Source: Thiosocius teredinicola
GTDB lineage: Bacteria; Pseudomonadota; Gammaproteobacteria; Chromatiales; Chromatiaceae
Reading direction: 5' to 3'
Assembly: GCF_002009425.1 (NCBI RefSeq)
Contig: NZ_CP019936.1
Span: 2,343,297 to 2,407,296 of the forward strand
Length of the DNA: 64,000 bases
Under the pieces are notes generated by a model. The model saw only the letters and a program-made list of their open reading frames with translations, did not search any database and had not been told where the DNA came from. Shown in pieces: positions 35,144-43,763 of the stretch. Positions within the stretch are counted from its first letter, which is position 1. Each line of letters opens with the position of its first letter. A program made the position numbers and the translations under genes.

Positions 35144-35849
35144 GATTGAAAACCCGACGCGCCAGCGGCTTGAGGTTGTCGGAACTCAATTCCGTCAAAC
35201 AGGCCAGTTCGTCGCCTTGCGCGTACCCCGGGTTCGCCTGAAGAAAAAACTCAACCTCGGGTCGTCTGCGTTCAGATACGTCGACAATGGCAAGCTCTTG
35301 GCGCAAATGTCCGCGACTGGTGTCGAACTTGATCACGCCGAGCGCTGGCTGATAGTGGGCCCCGAAACGCTGTGTGGCCACGGCCTCCAGCAAGGCTCGC
35401 GCCTCATCCGGCGTCGCGTCGACAGGGTGCGGCCAATACGTCCGGCTGAAAGCGGCAAGATATCGATAGGTTCGAATGCCTTTGCTGATCAAAAACCAAT
35501 AGAGCGGCGCCTCGGGTTCGCGGGCTTTTTCGCGTCCCGCCTGGTAGAGCCATTCGAAAGCCAGCGCCTGGCTACCCCAATGCGCGCGGTTGATGATGGT
35601 ATCGCCGGAATAGATCACGCGTACCGGTTGACGTGTGGTCGGGTGCAGCGTCGCGTAAACCAGGTAGGTACTGAAACCCTGCAGGGCCTGGGTTTCATCC
35701 TGCAACAGCACGACTCGGTGTTTTTCACTGAGGTCTTCATCGAATCGGGCGCGGTCTATCTCGTCGTAGTGGGAGGCCATCAGCTGATACATCTGCTGAC
35801 GGTCATCCGCATTCAAGTCCGAAATATGGCGCGTCGTTGCCCTGAGCAT
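35085..35849 (-). CDS. GNAT-like protein, first gene of biosynthetic operon
   Basis: 254 aa, soluble. The N-terminal 130 residues look like a GNAT or acyl-homoserine-lactone-synthase-like acyltransferase core (HRVVLLQDETQALQGFSTY, VIYSGDTIINRAHWGSQ, FEWLYQ); the rest is not recognised. ATG chosen because it follows the promoter-like gap; the longer frame reaches into the intergenic region. It heads twelve overlapping genes. Might load an acyl chain or acylate an amino precursor; this is inference from context. Confidence 0.6.
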   Translation of the reverse strand: MLRATTRHISDLNADDRQQMYQLMASHYDEIDRARFDEDLSEKHRVVLLQDETQALQGFSTYLVYATLHPTTRQPVRVIYSGDTIINRAHWGSQALAFEWLYQAGREKAREPEAPLYWFLISKGIRTYRYLAAFSRTYWPHPVDATPDEARALLEAVATQRFGAHYQPALGVIKFDTSRGHLRQELAIVDVSERRRPEVEFFLQANPGYAQGDELACLTELSSDNLKPLARRVFNRGLAEAPCDDSDERLESTA

Positions 35850-35993
35850 GGTCCTGGATCTGGTGACTTCCCGGTCGAATCCTAGATTACAGCAAAACCG
35901 TGCACTTGCCGACCGGGGCGAAGCAGGCGATCCGCAGGTAAGGTATCGGCCCAACACCCAACGGCTACCCGGGCCGACAACGCTGATTTCGAC
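35850..35993 (-). promoter_or_regulatory. Short gap between kinase gene and biosynthetic operon
   Basis: 144 bp with no terminator. On the minus strand TAATCT (35897-35892 region) is a possible -10 but the -35 is poor. An interrupted inverted repeat CCGGTC (35871) / GACCGG (35911) spans it. Read-through from the upstream two-component genes therefore seems possible. Confidence 0.3.
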
Positions 35994-37253
35994 TCAGGCC
36001 ATCTTGATCGAAACGGTCACACCGGGGCCGGGATTGTTGCGAACGTTGATCTGCCATCCGTACATATCACACAACCGCTTGACGATATTCAGGCCGATGC
36101 CTTCACCGGCGCGCTGCGCACCGCGACCCTTGACGTGGCGATCGAAGATATGCGGAATCAGATCGTCGTCAATACCGATGCCCGTATCCTCGACGCTCAG
36201 CGAATCGCCGCGGATGATGATGCGGATGGATCCGGCATCGGTGTGCTTGATGGCGTTACGACACAGATTGCTGACAATGATCTCGAGGACTTTGCGGTTT
36301 ACCGGCACCCACAGCGGTTGCTCGACGTCGACTTCGAGGCCGACGCGCTCCTGGTCCAACAAGGGCGAGAGCTTCGCCATCTCCACCTCAGACACCTCGG
36401 CGGCATCGACCGCATCGGATCGATCGAGCAGGGTGGGTTCGCGACCCAGAATCAAGAACGCGTCGATCAGTTCCGATACATCGCGACAGGCGCGGCGAAT
36501 CATCTCGGCACGCTGTCTGCCTTTGTCCGACAGGCATTGTTCTGCGGCAAGAAACTGAGCCGCACCGTCGATGATCGTGATCGGGGTGCGCAGCTCATGG
36601 CTTACGTCGGAACTGAACTGACGTTCCCGTTCGACCATGGCATCCATGCGGCGGGCATAGTCGTCCAACGCGATCGCCAGCTCCTTGGTCTCGCCTTTGA
36701 GTTCCTGCAACGGAATCTTGGGCCGGCCCTGTTCCGGCGAGCTTTCCTCCAGCCGGCGAGCGATGCGCAGAATCGGCGACACGGCTCGGTCGCTGACGCG
36801 ATACGCGACCCAGCTGGCGCCGTACACAATGACCAGCAGCAGACCGATCGGTACCAGGCCGAACATGCCGACCAGCTTGTCGACGTTGTAGCCGGCAAAT
36901 ACCAGGTACAGGCGACCCTGAGCGTAATCCTCGATGTATACCGGCGTGGGTTTTTCACGTCCGCTCAGTAGCACGGAATCATGTAGCCCCGGCGCGAGGC
37001 CGACCAGCTCGCCCGGTACCGTATCGCCACCGCCGGCCGTGCCGAGATAGCCGATCAGGTTCCGGGTTCTGGGTAAGGGGAAGGTCGGATCCTGCAGTCT
37101 CGCATCAATAAAAGACTGAGCTTCCAGCGCAAGCGCCTGTTTGACCAGGATCTGCTGCAATATCCAGGTCACCCCGGCCACGCTCAGCAATACGGTGAAG
37201 AAGATGAACGCCGCCTGCAGCAGGTAGCGCTGCCAGCGTTCACGCTCTCTCAT
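35994..37253 (-). CDS. Sensor histidine kinase of OmpR-type two-component pair
   Basis: 419 aa inner-membrane kinase. Two transmembrane helices (about 12-36 and 128-152) flank a roughly 90-residue periplasmic domain; a HAMP-like linker, HisKA with phospho-acceptor in VSHELRTP (about 219), and HATPase motifs NLCRNAIKHT (N box), VEDTGIGI (G1) and GEGIGLNIV (G2) follow. ATG overlaps the response regulator stop (ATGA). Downstream of a lipid-modification cluster and upstream of the biosynthetic operon, both on the same strand, so it may sense envelope or lipid state. Confidence 0.92.
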   Translation of the reverse strand: MRERERWQRYLLQAAFIFFTVLLSVAGVTWILQQILVKQALALEAQSFIDARLQDPTFPLPRTRNLIGYLGTAGGGDTVPGELVGLAPGLHDSVLLSGREKPTPVYIEDYAQGRLYLVFAGYNVDKLVGMFGLVPIGLLLVIVYGASWVAYRVSDRAVSPILRIARRLEESSPEQGRPKIPLQELKGETKELAIALDDYARRMDAMVERERQFSSDVSHELRTPITIIDGAAQFLAAEQCLSDKGRQRAEMIRRACRDVSELIDAFLILGREPTLLDRSDAVDAAEVSEVEMAKLSPLLDQERVGLEVDVEQPLWVPVNRKVLEIIVSNLCRNAIKHTDAGSIRIIIRGDSLSVEDTGIGIDDDLIPHIFDRHVKGRGAQRAGEGIGLNIVKRLCDMYGWQINVRNNPGPGVTVSIKMA

Positions 37254-37948
37254 GGGGTGCCGCCGGGAACATACAAGCGATAGCCGATCCCGTGGACGGT
37301 GTGCAGCAGCTTGGTATCGAATGCCTTGTCGATGGCGTTGCGCAAGGTCGACATGTGGGTGCGCAAGGAGTCGCTGTCGGTCGGTTCATCTCCCCAGACG
37401 AAGGACTCGATCTCACGCCGGGTGACGACGCGATGGGTATTTTCCATCAGCAGCCGGAGTATCTTGAACGGTACCGGATTAAGGCGGATGCTCTGCTCGC
37501 CGCGCTGTGCCTCCAGCGTTTCGAGGTTGATCGTCAGGTCGCCAACCTCCAGCGAAGCGCGACCACTGACAAGCGAACGGCGCCACAATGCCTGAACCCT
37601 CGCGTAGACCTCCAACAGCTCGAAGGGCTTTACCAGGTAGTCGTCGGCGCCGGCGTCGAATCCCACCAGTTTTTGGTCGAGCGAATCGCGCGCCGTGAGC
37701 ATCAGAATGGGCACCGTGGAATGCTTTACCGACCGTAGCTTCTTGCACAGGTTGATCCCGTCGAGCCCGGGCAACGCCAGATCCAGGATGATGACATCGA
37801 AATCGCCCGATGCCGCCAGGTTTAAACCGCTCAGCCCATCGAGCGCATGGTCGGCCACATGGCCGCGGTCAGTGAAAAAGTCGACCAACAGCGCGGCGAT
37901 ATCGGCGTTGTCCTCGATGATCAACACGCGACCGTGAAAATCATTCAT
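37250..37948 (-). CDS. OmpR/PhoB-family response regulator
   Basis: 232 aa. Receiver domain 1-120 with phosphorylation Asp in VIILDLALPG (about 53), acidic pocket IIEDN, and Lys in LVKPFELLE; winged-helix DNA-binding domain in the C-terminal half (LNPVPFKILRLLMEN, RREIESFVWG, LRTHMSTLRNAID, GIGYRL). ATG at 37948 chosen since it begins right before the receiver; the frame extends 12 codons further without need. Its gene starts 32 bp after the CFA-like gene, so it is probably co-transcribed with the lipid cluster. Confidence 0.93.
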   Translation of the reverse strand: MNDFHGRVLIIEDNADIAALLVDFFTDRGHVADHALDGLSGLNLAASGDFDVIILDLALPGLDGINLCKKLRSVKHSTVPILMLTARDSLDQKLVGFDAGADDYLVKPFELLEVYARVQALWRRSLVSGRASLEVGDLTINLETLEAQRGEQSIRLNPVPFKILRLLMENTHRVVTRREIESFVWGDEPTDSDSLRTHMSTLRNAIDKAFDTKLLHTVHGIGYRLYVPGGTP

Positions 37949-37980
37949 AGATGTGCACCGCGGCGTTATTGCCAAGTGGT

Positions 37981-39252
37981 TCAATAACGTACATCTGAAG
38001 GTAGGGCATCGGTTTTAGTCAGCAGCATCTGTACGGTACCCAGATAGCGCTCAGCGAATCCACCTTCACTGTAGCAAAGATAGAAGTCCCACATGCGGAT
38101 GAAGCGCTCCGAATACCCCAAGGCGCGCACCTCGTCCAGCCGCCCGAGAAACCGTTTGCGCCAATCGCGCAGTGTCTGCGCATAGTGCAGCCCGATATCC
38201 TCCATATGGGAGAGTTTCATGTCCGTTGCAGCGGTTACAGCGTCGGCCATCGCGGTGACTGAGGGGAGGAAGCCTCCCGGGAAGATGAAGCGCTTGATGA
38301 AATCGACCTCCTTGACCGCCCGGTGATACTGCTGGTCGCTGATGGTGATGGCCTGCAGCAGCATCATGCCGTCGGGTTTCAGCAGGTGGCTGCATTTCGC
38401 GAAGTACTGTTTCATGTACTGATGACCGACCGCTTCGATCATCTCGATCGACACGATCCGGTCGTATTGACCTTTCAGGTTTCGGTAGTCTTCGAGCAGA
38501 ACCTCCACTTTGTCTGCGAGGCCGGCTTCGCGAACCCGCTGTCGTGCGAAACGATATTGCTCCTCGGATATCGTGGTCGTCGTCACCCGGCATCCATAGT
38601 GTTGTGCGGCATGAATAGCCAGACCACCCCAGCCGGTACCGACCTCCAACAAATGGGTGTGCGGAGACAAGCCCAATTTGCGGCACACACGATCGAGTTT
38701 CGCCTGTGCGGCTGCTTCCAGGCTCATGTCCGGCGTTGCATAGAAGGCACTCGAATACATCATGCGCGAATCCAGAAACAGGCCGAACAGGTCGTTACCG
38801 ATGTCGTAGTGCGCGCTGATATTGCGCCGACTGCCGGCGGGCGTGTTGCGCATCGCCCAGTAGAAAGCGCGTCGTACCGCTCGCGTGATGATGCCCAGGC
38901 GACTCTCCATCGCCTCCATAACCGATCGATTCCTGACGAACAGGCGAACCAGCATCGTCAAATCGTTACACGTCCAATCGCCGTTCATGTAGCCTTCGCC
39001 GGCCGACGAAACGCCACCCATCGCGATCTGTGTCCAACTGGAGGGATGGTTTATCGTCACCGTCACGGGCTTGGGTATCCGAGAAGACGCCTGGCCGAAC
39101 GACCAGGACTGCTCACCTTCGACGACCCTCAACTGTCCGTCGCTGATCTTGGCGAGTTGGCGCAACAGCATTGAGCGTGCGAACCGTGTCGCCCAACTGC
39201 CGCGCAGACGCTGGTTTCCGGTTTCAGGATAGGGGACGATAGACATCTTCAT
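37981..39252 (-). CDS. cfa: Cyclopropane-fatty-acyl-phospholipid synthase family methyltransferase
   Basis: 423 aa. Transfers a methylene/methyl from SAM to acyl-chain double bonds of membrane phospholipids. SAM motif LLEVGTGWGGLAI (about 201-213), ISAHYDIGNDLFGLFLD, YSSAFY, SIEMIEAVGHQY and FIFPGGFLPS are family hallmarks. Start ATG overlaps the DUF1365 stop by ATGA. Grouping with DUF1365 and an FAD amine-oxidase-like gene is the arrangement seen in many proteobacteria, where it is often controlled by a singlet-oxygen or stress sigma factor. Confidence 0.92.
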   Translation of the reverse strand: MKMSIVPYPETGNQRLRGSWATRFARSMLLRQLAKISDGQLRVVEGEQSWSFGQASSRIPKPVTVTINHPSSWTQIAMGGVSSAGEGYMNGDWTCNDLTMLVRLFVRNRSVMEAMESRLGIITRAVRRAFYWAMRNTPAGSRRNISAHYDIGNDLFGLFLDSRMMYSSAFYATPDMSLEAAAQAKLDRVCRKLGLSPHTHLLEVGTGWGGLAIHAAQHYGCRVTTTTISEEQYRFARQRVREAGLADKVEVLLEDYRNLKGQYDRIVSIEMIEAVGHQYMKQYFAKCSHLLKPDGMMLLQAITISDQQYHRAVKEVDFIKRFIFPGGFLPSVTAMADAVTAATDMKLSHMEDIGLHYAQTLRDWRKRFLGRLDEVRALGYSERFIRMWDFYLCYSEGGFAERYLGTVQMLLTKTDALPSDVRY

Positions 39253-40022
39253 TGCCGCTTATTCGCCGCTAACGGCGCCTCCTGGGGCTTTGGGTGGGGT
39301 ACATAAGGAATACGTTTCAGCCAGAGCCTTGTTGCCTCGTAATAGATGGCAGCCACTACCTTGGCGGTCATGAACGGGTAGGTCGCGAGGTTTCTGAGCA
39401 GGTTTGCCGCGGTCAGGGTCTGGCTGCGTAGAACCAGCGAAGCATCGAATAGGCGCTGATCGGCTTTTCGATTCTCGATATGGATGTGCAACCGGTCGTC
39501 GGGCTCGCTGATCTGCCACCGGTAGTCCATATCCAGGTCCATGAAAGGGGATACATGGAAGGCTTTCGGTGTCGAATGACGGATCGCCGCGGAATGGCGA
39601 TCGGACGCCGGTATCAGGTAGCAGTGCCTTTCCCCCCACGGCGTATTGTTGACCTCGGCGAGGACGTAGCGCAGTTGTTCGCTGCGATCGAAGCAGTAAT
39701 AGAAACTGACGGGATTGAAGCCTATCCCGAAGTACCTGAGGTTGGTCAACAGACGCACGTTGCTGATGGCAGCGTCGCCGCCCATTTCCCGCACGCGCTG
39801 CAGCACTGCCGATTTGAGGTCCGTTGTCGCGTCGCCCAGGTGTGCTGTGCGATCGAAACGAACCGGGGCAGGGCGTTTCGCTGAGCACAACGGCAATCGC
39901 CGCATCAGCGCCGGGAGCTCGTCGAGATCCAGATAAAACTGAAACACACGATAACGAAACGTGTGGTAGCGCGGCGCGAAACGCGTATGTCTAACCTGCC
40001 CGACGTAGAGCCGACTGTGCAT
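39249..40022 (-). CDS. DUF1365 protein
   Basis: 257 aa. Opens MHSRLYVGQVRHTRFAP and shows the family core YRVFQFYLDLDEL, LTNLRYFGIGFNPVSFYYCFD, LAEVNNTPWGERHCYL and FHVSPFMDLDMDYRW. Function unproven, but invariably found with CFA synthase and FAD oxidase genes, so a role in unusual fatty acid formation is likely. Overlaps the FAD gene by 32 bp. Confidence 0.9.
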   Translation of the reverse strand: MHSRLYVGQVRHTRFAPRYHTFRYRVFQFYLDLDELPALMRRLPLCSAKRPAPVRFDRTAHLGDATTDLKSAVLQRVREMGGDAAISNVRLLTNLRYFGIGFNPVSFYYCFDRSEQLRYVLAEVNNTPWGERHCYLIPASDRHSAAIRHSTPKAFHVSPFMDLDMDYRWQISEPDDRLHIHIENRKADQRLFDASLVLRSQTLTAANLLRNLATYPFMTAKVVAAIYYEATRLWLKRIPYVPHPKPQEAPLAANKRQ

Positions 40023-41262
40023 CCTGTACCTCGTTGAACTCGCTGACGGCCTTTAGGGCACTGACTACGCCGTCTTCATGGAAGCCATTGCCCCAATAGG
40101 CGCCGCAGTAATAGGTGTTGCGCCTGCCGCTGATCTCGCTGCGACGCGTCTGGGCCTCTACTGTCTGTGCGGTGTACACAGGGTGTTGGTAACTCAGACG
40201 CTTGATGATCTTGTCTGCCGCGATCCCGCTATCGTTGTTGAGGGTAACCAGAAAGCGTACGGGCGCCTCAAGCCCCTGCAGGCGATTCATGTCGTAGGTC
40301 AGGGCAACGCAATTCCGGTCTTGTTGCAGGTGGTAGTTCCACGAAGCCCACGCCAGCTTGCGCTGCGGCATGACCGAGTCATCGGTATGCAGCACGGCCT
40401 CGTTGCTTTGGTAATGAATCGATCCGAGTACCGCCGTCTCCTGGGGCGACGGGTCGGCCAGCAGACGAAGTGCCTGGTCGCTGTGCGTTGCGATAACCAC
40501 CGCGTCAAAGCGTTCGACTCCGTACTTGCGAGTGCTGATGTCGACGCCGCTGGGGAGCCGGCGCACCGACTCGACCGGCGTATTCAATCGAATGCCGTCG
40601 GTATAGGGGGCGGACAAGGGTTTCAGATACTGCTTCGATCCGCCTTTGATCACATACCATTGCGGCCGGTCCTTGAGTTCAAGCAGGCCATGATTGACGA
40701 AAAAGCGGATAAACAGGGCAGCCGGAAAATCCTGCATCTTCTGCGGGTCGGTCGACCAGATAGCCGCGCCCATGGGGATGATGTAGCGATGAACGAACTC
40801 GCTGGAATATCGATGTACCAGGAGAAACTCACCCAGTGACATCTCTGCCTTGCCGTCTGTCCACAAGGCCGGTGCCTCGCGGTTGAAGCGCAGGATTTCG
40901 CGCACCATGCGATAGAAGCTGGGACGCAGGAGGTTTCTGCGCTGCGCAAACACCGTGTTCAGCGAATGACCGTTGTATTCGAGACCGGTTGTCGCGCATT
41001 TCACGCTAAAGCTCATCTCGGTCGGCTGATACTCGACGCCGAGTCGGTTCAGCAGGCCAAGAAAATTGGGATAGGTGCGTTCGTTGAACACGATAAAACC
41101 GGTGTCGACGGCGTAATTGACGCCGTTCCATGCCAGATCGTGCGTGTGTGTATGCCCGCCGAGGTGATCATCGGCTTCAAACACCGTGACCTGATGGCGC
41201 TGCGACAGGTGATAGGCCGCGACGTTGCCCGAAATGCCGCTACCGATGACGGCCAGCTTCAT
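39991..41262 (-). CDS. FAD-dependent amine-oxidase-like protein of CFA/DUF1365 cluster
   Basis: 423 aa. N-terminal dinucleotide fold GSGISGNVAAYHLSQ (about 7-21) with FEADDHLGGHTHTHD, and the C-terminal FAD contact YCGAYWGNGFHEDGV. The group is annotated as flavin amine oxidase but acts, where studied, on membrane fatty acyl chains rather than amines; that is family knowledge, not shown here. The start overlaps the lipocalin stop by ATGA. Confidence 0.9.
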   Translation of the reverse strand: MKLAVIGSGISGNVAAYHLSQRHQVTVFEADDHLGGHTHTHDLAWNGVNYAVDTGFIVFNERTYPNFLGLLNRLGVEYQPTEMSFSVKCATTGLEYNGHSLNTVFAQRRNLLRPSFYRMVREILRFNREAPALWTDGKAEMSLGEFLLVHRYSSEFVHRYIIPMGAAIWSTDPQKMQDFPAALFIRFFVNHGLLELKDRPQWYVIKGGSKQYLKPLSAPYTDGIRLNTPVESVRRLPSGVDISTRKYGVERFDAVVIATHSDQALRLLADPSPQETAVLGSIHYQSNEAVLHTDDSVMPQRKLAWASWNYHLQQDRNCVALTYDMNRLQGLEAPVRFLVTLNNDSGIAADKIIKRLSYQHPVYTAQTVEAQTRRSEISGRRNTYYCGAYWGNGFHEDGVVSALKAVSEFNEVQDAQSALRRAG

Positions 41263-41792
41263 GAGTTCGTCTCCCAGCGTTGTGGCACTTTGTTGATCTT
41301 CGAAACGTCGTAACCCAGCGAGCGCACGGTGTCGATCAACTTCGCGTACGTCGCTTCGTCAAGGTGGGGTTCACGCGCCATGATCCATACGTAGTCGCGT
41401 TTCTCTCGACCGATGATGGTCGCGTGATAGTCGGTATCGAGATATACAATCCGGTAGTCGGCCTTGATCGGCCAGATGAACTGCATCCCCCACAGGGCGG
41501 CGTTGTGCTCGTCGATGAACCCGACGGGCTGCATTTCCTTGAGCGGGCCGTCGAAGCCGCCCTTACGAAAGGTGAACGTGGTTTGCACACGTCGTGGGCC
41601 GACGCGCTCGTAGTTCTCCACTGCATTGTAGATGTCCTTCTCGAACGGGGTCGGAATGCTGGCAATGACGTACCAATCACCCATGAACCGGTCGATATCG
41701 ACCGAGCTCACCGTTGGCATCGGTCGATTCGTCGAGCATCCAGAGAGCAGGGCGGCGATCAGTGTGAGGGTAGCGGTTCGATTCACGCTCAT
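41259..41792 (-). CDS. blc: Lipocalin-family outer-membrane lipoprotein (Blc-like)
   Basis: 177 aa with lipobox LLSGC (Cys about 19). Lipocalin signature FMGDWYVIASIPTPFEKD followed by beta strands (NAVENYERVG, VQTTFTFRKGGFDGP, YRIVYLDTDY, YVWIMAREP) and the final helix. Blc binds lysophospholipids or free fatty acids, so it suits a membrane-lipid modification cluster. ATGA overlap with the preceding gene. Confidence 0.9.
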   Translation of the reverse strand: MSVNRTATLTLIAALLSGCSTNRPMPTVSSVDIDRFMGDWYVIASIPTPFEKDIYNAVENYERVGPRRVQTTFTFRKGGFDGPLKEMQPVGFIDEHNAALWGMQFIWPIKADYRIVYLDTDYHATIIGREKRDYVWIMAREPHLDEATYAKLIDTVRSLGYDVSKINKVPQRWETNS

Positions 41793-42424
41793 GATGAGGA
41801 TCCCTTACGCACGTAACGCAACCATTCCCCGTTCTCGACTTTGGTCTGTAGCGCCTGCCATTGGTTGCTTTCGTCGTACCAAAGATCGATGACGAGATCA
41901 TTGGCTGCCAGGCGGTATCGTTGCTTACCGTAAGACTGCTTGTTGAAACGCAGGGGCTCGTCACCGACGAACGACAACACGGTAGTCTCATAGGTCCCGG
42001 TTTGCGGATTCAGCAGGCGGTCGGATTGCAGCAAGGCCCGGTCCCAGTAGGCGAAACTGCGGACGCAACCGGCGAGCGCCGTTCGCTGCGAAGCCGTGCG
42101 AACCATTAACCGGTCTTGCGAGCCGCTCGCCTTGACCGACAGGGATTCGCCATCGTCGAAGGTATCGGCATTCATTTCGGTGAGACAGTTGCCCTGCCAG
42201 GTCTCGGACGCCTTGTGCCGATACTCGTAGGCCGTGAAGAACAGCACATCAACCTGCATCTCTGCATGTATATCCACCTCTCGTCGGTCGCCCTCGGCCT
42301 TGATGACGACTTGGTGGGTGCCAATGCGCCGGTCCCCGAGAAAAACGTCGAACTCCAGCTGGCTCGGCGAGGCATGAACGCAAGCCGACGCTGTCAAAAG
42401 CATGCCCAGTGCAACAATCTTCAT
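41789..42424 (-). CDS. Exported protein, DUF6134-like
   Basis: 211 aa with a signal peptide (about 1-18). Predicted beta-rich, with FDVFLGDRRIGTHQVVI near the mature N-terminus, repeated YEYRHKASETW/ RSFAYWDRALLQSD segments and VLSFVGDEPLRF. I think it belongs to DUF6134; in related clusters the corresponding position is often taken by DUF3833. Function unknown; presumably periplasmic lipid binding. Overlaps both neighbours by ATGA. Confidence 0.65.
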   Translation of the reverse strand: MKIVALGMLLTASACVHASPSQLEFDVFLGDRRIGTHQVVIKAEGDRREVDIHAEMQVDVLFFTAYEYRHKASETWQGNCLTEMNADTFDDGESLSVKASGSQDRLMVRTASQRTALAGCVRSFAYWDRALLQSDRLLNPQTGTYETTVLSFVGDEPLRFNKQSYGKQRYRLAANDLVIDLWYDESNQWQALQTKVENGEWLRYVRKGSSS

Positions 42425-43218
42425 GGTCGACTCCCTTGTGCGCTGTGGTCGGATTGGTGACTCGGCGGCCAGGGAATGAACGCCGACGTGGTTTTGACAT
42501 AGCGGCGGTAATCCGGGCGCCGCTCCGCGATGTCTTTTTCAAGCATGACGACACCCGATACTCGGAGTAGCAGGAAGGTCATCAGGAGCGGGGCAACGAT
42601 CGTCCAAGCGCTGCCGGCGGCAACCGCGAACAGGTAAAAGCTCCACCAGATACAGGCTTCGCCGAAATAATTCGGATGGCGGCTGTAACGCCATACACCC
42701 GTATCCAAGACCTGGTCGCGGTTGTTCGGATCGCGCTTGAACCTCGTCAACTGCCAGTCAGCGACCGTTTCAAATCCGAAGCCGACCACGAACACGGCCA
42801 TGGCGACCGCGTGCAACACACCGAATTCAACCAGGTGGGCAAAGGCGGCAGCCAGTGGCACCGATATCAACCACGCAAGAGCCGCCTGCAGGCCGAACAC
42901 GCTCCACAGGCTATGCAGAGCGAACCTGGGGTTCTTGCGGCGAAATGATTGATAGCGGTGGTCTTCCTCCTTGCCGGAATTGCGCACGGTTAGATGTACG
43001 GCAAGGCGCACCGACCATACGGCGATCAGTATCATCAGCATCTGGGCGGCATCGTTGGCGTGGGTACCCTGGGCCGCGTAAACGGTCGCGGCAGCCAGGA
43101 AGAACAGGGGCCACAGCGTATCGACGATATTCACATTCGAGCGCTTGTATGCGTATAGCCAACCGGCCAGTGCCATCGCGAGCAGCCAGGGTAAGCTTGA
43201 CAACCAGATAGCGATCAT
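42421..43218 (-). CDS. DUF1295 (steroid 5-alpha-reductase-like) membrane protein
   Basis: 265 aa, about seven membrane helices. C-terminal signature GVWRYSRHPNYFGEACIWWSFYLF and MLEKDIAERRPDYRRYV match the DUF1295/isoprenylcysteine-methyltransferase-like fold. Homologues reduce or methylate lipid substrates with NADPH or SAM. Overlaps neighbours by ATGA at both ends. Confidence 0.88.
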   Translation of the reverse strand: MIAIWLSSLPWLLAMALAGWLYAYKRSNVNIVDTLWPLFFLAAATVYAAQGTHANDAAQMLMILIAVWSVRLAVHLTVRNSGKEEDHRYQSFRRKNPRFALHSLWSVFGLQAALAWLISVPLAAAFAHLVEFGVLHAVAMAVFVVGFGFETVADWQLTRFKRDPNNRDQVLDTGVWRYSRHPNYFGEACIWWSFYLFAVAAGSAWTIVAPLLMTFLLLRVSGVVMLEKDIAERRPDYRRYVKTTSAFIPWPPSHQSDHSAQGSRP

Positions 43219-43763
43219 GACGCCTCCCGGGACAGGGCGAGGGGTGGCGACTTGAAGCCGTCATAGGTCTGCGCGAGCTTGACCAGCGCCGGGAACAACA
43301 CGGCCCATCCCGCCGCCAAGATGAGATAGGCAAGCATCGGGTCGGCAATGGTTACGGCCTCCATCCGCTCGCCGGCGAAGAACGCCAATGGTCCGCCTAC
43401 GGCACCGAATGCCATGGCGAGCCACAGCTTGCCGTGCATCCAGCGCAGCGAGACATTGAGTGTGGTGGCCAATAGTGGCCACATGGCTACAATCCACAAA
43501 GGGGCTTGCTGGCCGACGATCTGGCCGAAGGGATAGCTCAGGACACCCGAGAGCGTCAGCAGGTTTTCCCAGGCGAGCCCGAGCAGCAACGACAGACCAA
43601 TCAGGCGTAACTCCGGGTTCATGCCCGGCGCGCTATTGAGGTGGACAGCTACCGCAAGCGCCACGACAACCAGCGCCCAGAAGTGCCACGGGCTCCCGCC
43701 CAACAGCACACAGGCGAACCAGCCGAGTTGGAACAAGACGAAATTGACCAGCTTAGCCTTCAT
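43215..43763 (-). CDS. DUF2878 membrane protein
   Basis: 182 aa, about five helices; begins MKAKLVNFVLFQLGWFACVL, with LAWENLLTLSGVLSYP and PLWIVAMWPLLATTLNVSL as family markers. ATG at 43763 selected: it overlaps the upstream CFA-like gene by 11 bp, while the longer frame reads far into that gene. Found with CFA/DUF1365 clusters; role unknown. Confidence 0.88.
   Translation of the reverse strand: MKAKLVNFVLFQLGWFACVLLGGSPWHFWALVVVALAVAVHLNSAPGMNPELRLIGLSLLLGLAWENLLTLSGVLSYPFGQIVGQQAPLWIVAMWPLLATTLNVSLRWMHGKLWLAMAFGAVGGPLAFFAGERMEAVTIADPMLAYLILAAGWAVLFPALVKLAQTYDGFKSPPLALSREAS

Noticed and set aside
23157-35849. Ladderane-type or hopanoid pathway as explanation of the radical SAM genes
   Set aside because: No phytoene desaturase-like, ketosynthase, acyl carrier protein, squalene cyclase or Hpn transport genes are present.
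35850-35993. Interrupted inverted repeat CCGGTC/GACCGG as a terminator
   Set aside because: The loop is 34 bases and there is no T-run.
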